Shown here: piece by piece, positions 13,770 through 16,633 of the stretch
Numbering within the stretch: the stretch's first letter is position 1
Layout of the letters: each line of letters opens with the position of its first letter
Assembly (NCBI GenBank): GCA_937124525.1
Contig: CAKZLA010000515.1
Location: 1 to 16,633, forward strand
Length of the DNA: 16,633 nucleotides
Direction of reading: 5' to 3'
DNA from: an uncultured Desulfobacterium sp.
Lineage (GTDB): Bacteria; Desulfobacterota; Desulfobacteria; Desulfobacterales; Desulfobacteraceae
Notes under the pieces: model-generated
Database searches by the model: none
Seen by the model: only the letters and a program-made list of their open reading frames with translations
What the model was told of the DNA's origin: nothing
Made by a program: the position numbers and the translations under genes

Positions 13770-14960
13770 TCAGGGCCTTAAATCCCATGCCGCCACTTTT
13801 TGTTGGAGCTTTTTTTTGATCTCCCCATAGGTTTTACCCTTTTGATTGATCATGATGACAAAGGGATAAAGCCGGTTCTGTCTGCCCTTAAAATAACCGC
13901 ATCGGGTTCGAACTGCGTTCAAAGTTCCTGTTTTATAGTATTCATTATTTTCGTATTTCATCAGTGCGTGGTGGGGTTTAAATGCCTGTAGAATTTTTAG
14001 CATGGAGCGGGGGGAGATCCTGTTCTGCCGGGAAATCCCCGATCCTTCTTCAATAAAAAGGTCTTTGATACCAAGGGATGCGGCATGGGCCATGGCCAGG
14101 TTGATGCCCTTGGTCAGGGTTGCAGGTCCGCCGCCCTCCTTGAGACCCAGGGCCAGGAACACTTGGTTGGCCATGAAATTATTGGAGTAATAAAGTAACT
14201 TGGCCACCACCTGTTTTAAATCGTATGGCGAGTACCCGTTAAAAATCAGATGATCCTTGCCGTTGACGTTTCCCGTTGTCACCGCCTGCCCTGTTTTTAT
14301 CCCCTCCTTTTCAAGAAACCATTTAAAAAGATGTCCGGCATAAAGCCCTTCCATCCCCCGGGGTAATGGGATTCTTCCCTGGGCCATGCCGGAGCTGGCA
14401 AGCATTTTTTGGGCAAAGGGGATGAGGGGGGTTTCGGGCTCTGCGCTGATCCATTTTGTGGGATTTCGGGGGGGGCATTTTTTAAAAGATATGGTGTTGA
14501 AATTTGCCGAAAGTGCCCCCACTGATGCGTCGTAGGGATTTAGGGTTCGACTGGTTCCCGGAATGGTGATATTACTTTTAAAAGCGGTCCCATCAACCCT
14601 CAAGCCATGGATTTCTGAAATGTGTTTTTTTTTCAGTCTCTCTCCGATGCGTTTGGAAATGGTACGAATTTCCCGGGAGGTCAGAAGGGGATCACCTCCT
14701 CCTTTAATTGTCAGGTTTAAATCTTCATCCAGGAAAAAATCCGTTGTAAAATGAAAGTCCGGCCCCAGGTATTCCAGGGCGGTGAGTGCCGTGAACACCT
14801 TTAGTGTTGATGCCGGAATAAACCGGTTGTCTGCATTTTTTTCAAAGAGGATGCGGCCCCGGGGATCTGCCAGGATGATGCCCATGGTCGGTGGTGTTTC
14901 CCGGGCCATGGTGTGCTTTCCCGGAAAAAAACAAAACAGGCAACAGATCAAAAAAATCAA
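13770..14960 (-). CDS. dacB: D-alanyl-D-alanine carboxypeptidase/endopeptidase, S13 (PBP4, DacB)
   Basis: This periplasmic low-molecular-weight penicillin-binding protein trims or cleaves peptidoglycan peptides. The three active-site motifs are present in order: STLK (51-54), SNN (259-261) and KTG (343-345). IKGGGDPLLT (85-94) is also characteristic of the S13 family. At 396 residues it is shorter than E. coli PBP4 (477), so its inserted domains are reduced. The hydrophobic start (IFLICCLFCFF) is a signal core but lacks a basic N-region. The only standard start upstream of ATG codon 18 is TTG at 14960, with no ribosome-binding site; the codons just upstream read PRY before an in-frame stop. 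This suggests the native 5' end was lost at the adjacent cassette boundary. Its expression is uncertain. It converges on folE2. Confidence 0.88.
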   Translation of the reverse strand: MIFLICCLFCFFPGKHTMARETPPTMGIILADPRGRILFEKNADNRFIPASTLKVFTALTALEYLGPDFHFTTDFFLDEDLNLTIKGGGDPLLTSREIRTISKRIGERLKKKHISEIHGLRVDGTAFKSNITIPGTSRTLNPYDASVGALSANFNTISFKKCPPRNPTKWISAEPETPLIPFAQKMLASSGMAQGRIPLPRGMEGLYAGHLFKWFLEKEGIKTGQAVTTGNVNGKDHLIFNGYSPYDLKQVVAKLLYYSNNFMANQVFLALGLKEGGGPATLTKGINLAMAHAASLGIKDLFIEEGSGISRQNRISPRSMLKILQAFKPHHALMKYENNEYYKTGTLNAVRTRCGYFKGRQNRLYPFVIMINQKGKTYGEIKKKLQQKVAAWDLRP

Positions 14961-15019
14961 ATAACGGGGCTGCCCTGATGCCGGGGTTGGGGGAGGGTGA
15001 TGGAATATATTGGTTATGT
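14959..15019 (-). repeat. Degenerate attC-like boundary of the cupin cassette
   Basis: On the minus strand ACATAAC (15019-15013), identical to the R'' core of the neighbouring attC, begins 4 bases after the cupin stop. GTTATTT (14965-14959) follows about 47 bases later as a possible R' core. The cores pair 6 of 7, but the sequence between them lacks convincing L''/L' pairing. If genuine it is a decayed or hybrid site joining the array to dacB. Confidence 0.35.
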
Positions 15020-15022
15020 AAA

Positions 15023-15403
15023 TTATTCATCTCCCGTTGGAATAATGCCTGCCGTCTCAATCATTAAGATCACAGTTTTTTCAGTTGCACGAGTCTTATG
15101 CACAATTCCTTTTGGAACGACATAACCTTGATGTTGCTTTAGGGTAACGGTTTCTTTACTCTCGATATCAAGCATCAATTCACCACTCAAGTTGAAAAAA
15201 AACTCATCTTCATTATCATGTTTGTGCCAATGGTATTCACCTTTTATGATGCCCAGCCGCACGACCGATTCGTTTACTTTACACAAAGTTTGATTATACC
15301 ACTGGTCAGTGCACCTCTCTACAAGCGTTGGTATATCAATAAGTTGCAATGCTTCACATAGGATGTTCATATGGTTGACGTATGGGTATTTCTTGTCTCT
15401 CAT
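15023..15403 (-). CDS. Single-domain cupin protein (integron cassette gene)
   Basis: This 126-aa protein has one cupin beta-barrel. Motif 1 spans GEYHWHKHDNEDEFFFNLSG (55-74), with metal-ligand candidates His60, His62 and Glu67 at the standard spacing. Motif 2 is QGYVVPKGIVH (92-102), with His102 as the fourth ligand. Small cupins of this type bind a divalent metal and may be isomerases, dioxygenases or sensors; the substrate cannot be inferred. It occupies its own cassette: a cassette core site (GTTATGC) lies 58 bases upstream, and an ACATAAC core begins 4 bases after the stop. AAGGAG lies about 6 bases before the ATG. A 15-codon leader ORF overlaps the start codon (ATGA), suggesting translational coupling. 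Confidence 0.85.
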   Translation of the reverse strand: MRDKKYPYVNHMNILCEALQLIDIPTLVERCTDQWYNQTLCKVNESVVRLGIIKGEYHWHKHDNEDEFFFNLSGELMLDIESKETVTLKQHQGYVVPKGIVHKTRATEKTVILMIETAGIIPTGDE

Positions 15404-15447
15404 TTGTTCTCCTTATATTGGAAATGTTTAGCGTAGCTGTCCTTCAT
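15400..15447 (-). CDS. 15-codon leader ORF of the cupin cassette
   Basis: A strong AGGAGG precedes an ATG by 6 bases and opens MKDSYAKHFQYKENK, whose TGA overlaps the cupin ATG as ATGA. The ORF starts 14 bases after the cassette core site. Short leader ORFs are known to raise cassette-gene translation in class 1 integrons. A similar role here is inference. Confidence 0.5.
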   Translation of the reverse strand: MKDSYAKHFQYKENK

Positions 15448-15460
15448 ATTCGCCTCCTGA

Positions 15461-15586
15461 GCATAACGCTTGGGTAACGGGCAGCAAGGGTTTCCAAAAA
15501 AGTTAATTGAAAGCACATCATTTAAAAGTTTTTCAGCCTTTAAAAAGAAGGAGACCCTTACTGTCCGGTTCACCCGCTTGTTATGT
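15461..15586 (-). repeat. Integron attC recombination site (126 bp)
   Basis: Read on the minus strand, R'' is ACATAAC (15586-15580) and R' is GTTATGC (15467-15461). Next to them AAGCGGGTGAACCGGACAG pairs with CTGCCCGTTACCCAAGC, leaving an unpaired G after GGGT, like the extrahelical base of attC sites. The stem continues as AAGGGTCTCC against GGAAACCCTT. The central part is AT-rich. The length is close to the long attC sites of Vibrio. R'' begins 16 bases after the upstream cassette gene's stop codon. Confidence 0.85.
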
Positions 15587-15602
15587 GAAATTTGCTCCCG
15601 CT

Positions 15603-16526
15603 TTAGAACTGAACAGAAGAATCCTTTTTTTTTCTCCCAGGTCTTGGTGCCTGTTCTACAACTCCAGGCCCTGGACTGATGATAATTTTTGATTCAGCAT
15701 TTGGAAGCTTATCCATAAGGCTTGCAACTGTAGCGCCTTTATCTTTAGCCTCTTGAATTATCTCATATAAATCATCTCCAGAGATCGTCTTCCCATCTTC
15801 GGCGTATGCAAAAGTATCTATGCTATATGTGGCCTCTTCCGGATTTTCAGTTCTTTGGGTATTGCTTAAAACTTTTTCGACTATGGTGTCTTCAAACATT
15901 TCACTCATGCCTTCCCCAAATGAAAATCTTTGTTTGATTAAGTCAGGTTTACGTTTGACCGCTTCGAAAGTAATAATATCCATATCGCTTAAAGGTACAT
16001 GGAAATCATTAAATCTAATAAAAGGCCGTTTATCAACTCTCATTTGAAAATGATAGTGAGGAAATGTACCAAATTTTGAATTTTGATGCCCCTCATAATC
16101 TGATAATGCGCAGGAAAAAGACCATTCCAAATTTTTATATTTTATAGTGAGTTCTATGAGTTTATTTCCAATGCCTTCATCAACTAAGTTGTTAATATTT
16201 TTAGCAAAGGCTTCTTCATTGGCAACCCATCTTAAAAAGCTTTGGATTTGGACAAGACCAAATTTCTCAGAAATGCTTAGAAAATTCTTTTTTTTAAAGC
16301 CCTTGGGTTTTAGTAGCCAATGCAGACAGGGATTATTTTTACTGAAAGTCTTTAATGGCTTTTTACACAAATAGCACAAGCCTTTATTAAAATTTTCTTT
16401 GAATCTGAGGTGTTCTTTTTTCGCGCGTTCAAATTCCTTCTGATTTCCAATTTCCCTTTCTTCCTTTGAAAGAGATCCTAAAAAATTTGCAAAATCTTTT
16501 CCTCTATTTTTCAAGTGATCATTCAT
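15603..16526 (-). CDS. Hypothetical protein with CxxC...CxH cluster (integron cassette gene)
   Basis: I do not recognise this 307-aa protein. Residues 1-50 are charged and probably helical. A possible zinc site follows: CYLC (Cys51, Cys54) and CLHW (Cys67, His69). Further on is FPHYHFQM with His157 and His159, and a His at 176 in FNDFH. The C-terminal 40 residues are proline-rich and basic (VVEQAPRPGRKKKDSS). There is no signal peptide or membrane segment, so it is likely cytoplasmic. A HIT-like or HNH-like zinc fold is possible from the CxxC and HxH spacing, but unproven. The ATG at 16526 has GAGG 7 bases upstream, which can fold into a CCTC/GAGG hairpin. It fills one cassette between two attC sites and is AT-rich compared with the backbone. 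Confidence 0.8.
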   Translation of the reverse strand: MNDHLKNRGKDFANFLGSLSKEEREIGNQKEFERAKKEHLRFKENFNKGLCYLCKKPLKTFSKNNPCLHWLLKPKGFKKKNFLSISEKFGLVQIQSFLRWVANEEAFAKNINNLVDEGIGNKLIELTIKYKNLEWSFSCALSDYEGHQNSKFGTFPHYHFQMRVDKRPFIRFNDFHVPLSDMDIITFEAVKRKPDLIKQRFSFGEGMSEMFEDTIVEKVLSNTQRTENPEEATYSIDTFAYAEDGKTISGDDLYEIIQEAKDKGATVASLMDKLPNAESKIIISPGPGVVEQAPRPGRKKKDSSVQF

Positions 16527-16555
16527 TTTATAGCCTCAGATGAGGAGGTTTAGAC

Positions 16556-16615
16556 ACATAATGCCGAGTTGAGGAGCGACCCACGTGGGTTGTCTGCTCC
16601 AACTCGTTGTTAAGT
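16556..16615 (-). repeat. Integron attC recombination site (60 bp)
   Basis: On the minus strand R'' is ACTTAAC (16615-16609), a perfect RYYYAAC. AACGAGTTGGAGC pairs with GCTCCTCAACTCG, leaving two unpaired bases. The loop region contains the palindrome ACCCACGTGGGT (16579-16590). R' reads ATTATGT (16562-16556), one base away from the expected GTT core. It would be the 3' site of a further cassette whose gene lies beyond the right edge. Confidence 0.7.
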
Positions 16616-16633
16616 GTGCTGCGGCGTGGGTCA

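Larger units (their letters stand above)
14959..16615 (-). mobile_element. Integron gene-cassette array (distal end), two cassettes
   Basis: Two single-gene cassettes lie head to tail, each gene ending just before an attC-like site and both sharing the minus orientation. Cassette 1 (about 15467-16561) carries the 307-aa unknown protein. Cassette 2 (about 14965-15466) carries the cupin. The cassette junctions fall at G|TTATG-type core sites. No intI or attI is in the window. Since cassette genes normally read away from the integrase, one is expected beyond the right edge, unless this is an integrase-less cluster. The content is more AT-rich than the housekeeping genes to the left. Confidence 0.75.

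Noticed and set aside
14842..15060. 72-codon minus-strand ORF bridging the cupin and dacB
   Set aside because: It overlaps both neighbours out of frame and has a proline-rich, family-less sequence; it is a shadow across the cassette boundary.
1..16633. CRISPR arrays, tRNA and rRNA genes
   Set aside because: No regularly spaced repeats, cloverleaf sequences or rRNA-like segments were found on reading through; short ones could be missed without a covariance search.

Overview
The window looks like chromosomal DNA of a Gram-negative anaerobic bacterium, most likely a deltaproteobacterium (Desulfobacterota, Desulfobacteraceae-like). That placement is inference. It rests on the conserved core (lon, tsaB, psd, greA, rpoZ, a TtcA-type tRNA thiolase, folE2), the prepilin peptidase, and a TonB-type outer-membrane receptor. 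No rRNA, tRNA or CRISPR array was seen.

Bases 1-5250, all on the minus strand, hold a decayed metallophore-type uptake locus. In transcription order it has a chimeric ORF (N-terminus of a histone-like HU protein joined in frame to the C-terminal tail of an ABC exporter), a complete ABC transporter with fused membrane and ATPase domains, an O-methyltransferase-fold protein, a PchR/YbtA-type AraC regulator, and a FyuA-like TonB receptor that has lost most of its barrel. No siderophore biosynthesis genes are present. The HU/ABC junction lies in a segment shared by both parent families, which suggests a microhomology deletion that placed the surviving transporter behind a hup promoter and ribosome-binding site.

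Bases 5290-5820 are an AT-rich gene-free spacer with two hairpins. A minus-strand prepilin peptidase follows. From 6818 to 13577 the plus strand carries housekeeping genes: lon-tsaB, then psd behind its own promoter, greA behind a terminator-like hairpin that may be an attenuator, rpoZ, and an overlapping ttcA-like/folE2 pair. Between greA and rpoZ sits a 103-bp MITE-like palindrome flanked by 9-bp direct repeats. A minus-strand S13 D-Ala-D-Ala carboxypeptidase (dacB) converges on folE2.

The right end (14959-16633) is the distal end of an integron gene-cassette array. Two attC sites (126 bp and 60 bp) flank a 1.1-kb cassette encoding an unrecognised 307-aa protein with a CxxC...CxH cluster. 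The next cassette encodes a small cupin preceded by a 15-codon leader ORF that overlaps its start. A third, degenerate attC-like boundary falls exactly at the 5' end of dacB, whose only standard start near the signal peptide is a TTG inside the putative core site. No integrase lies in the window; cassette orientation predicts one beyond the right edge. This array, with its unknown cassette protein, and the HU/ABC chimera are the most unusual items here.
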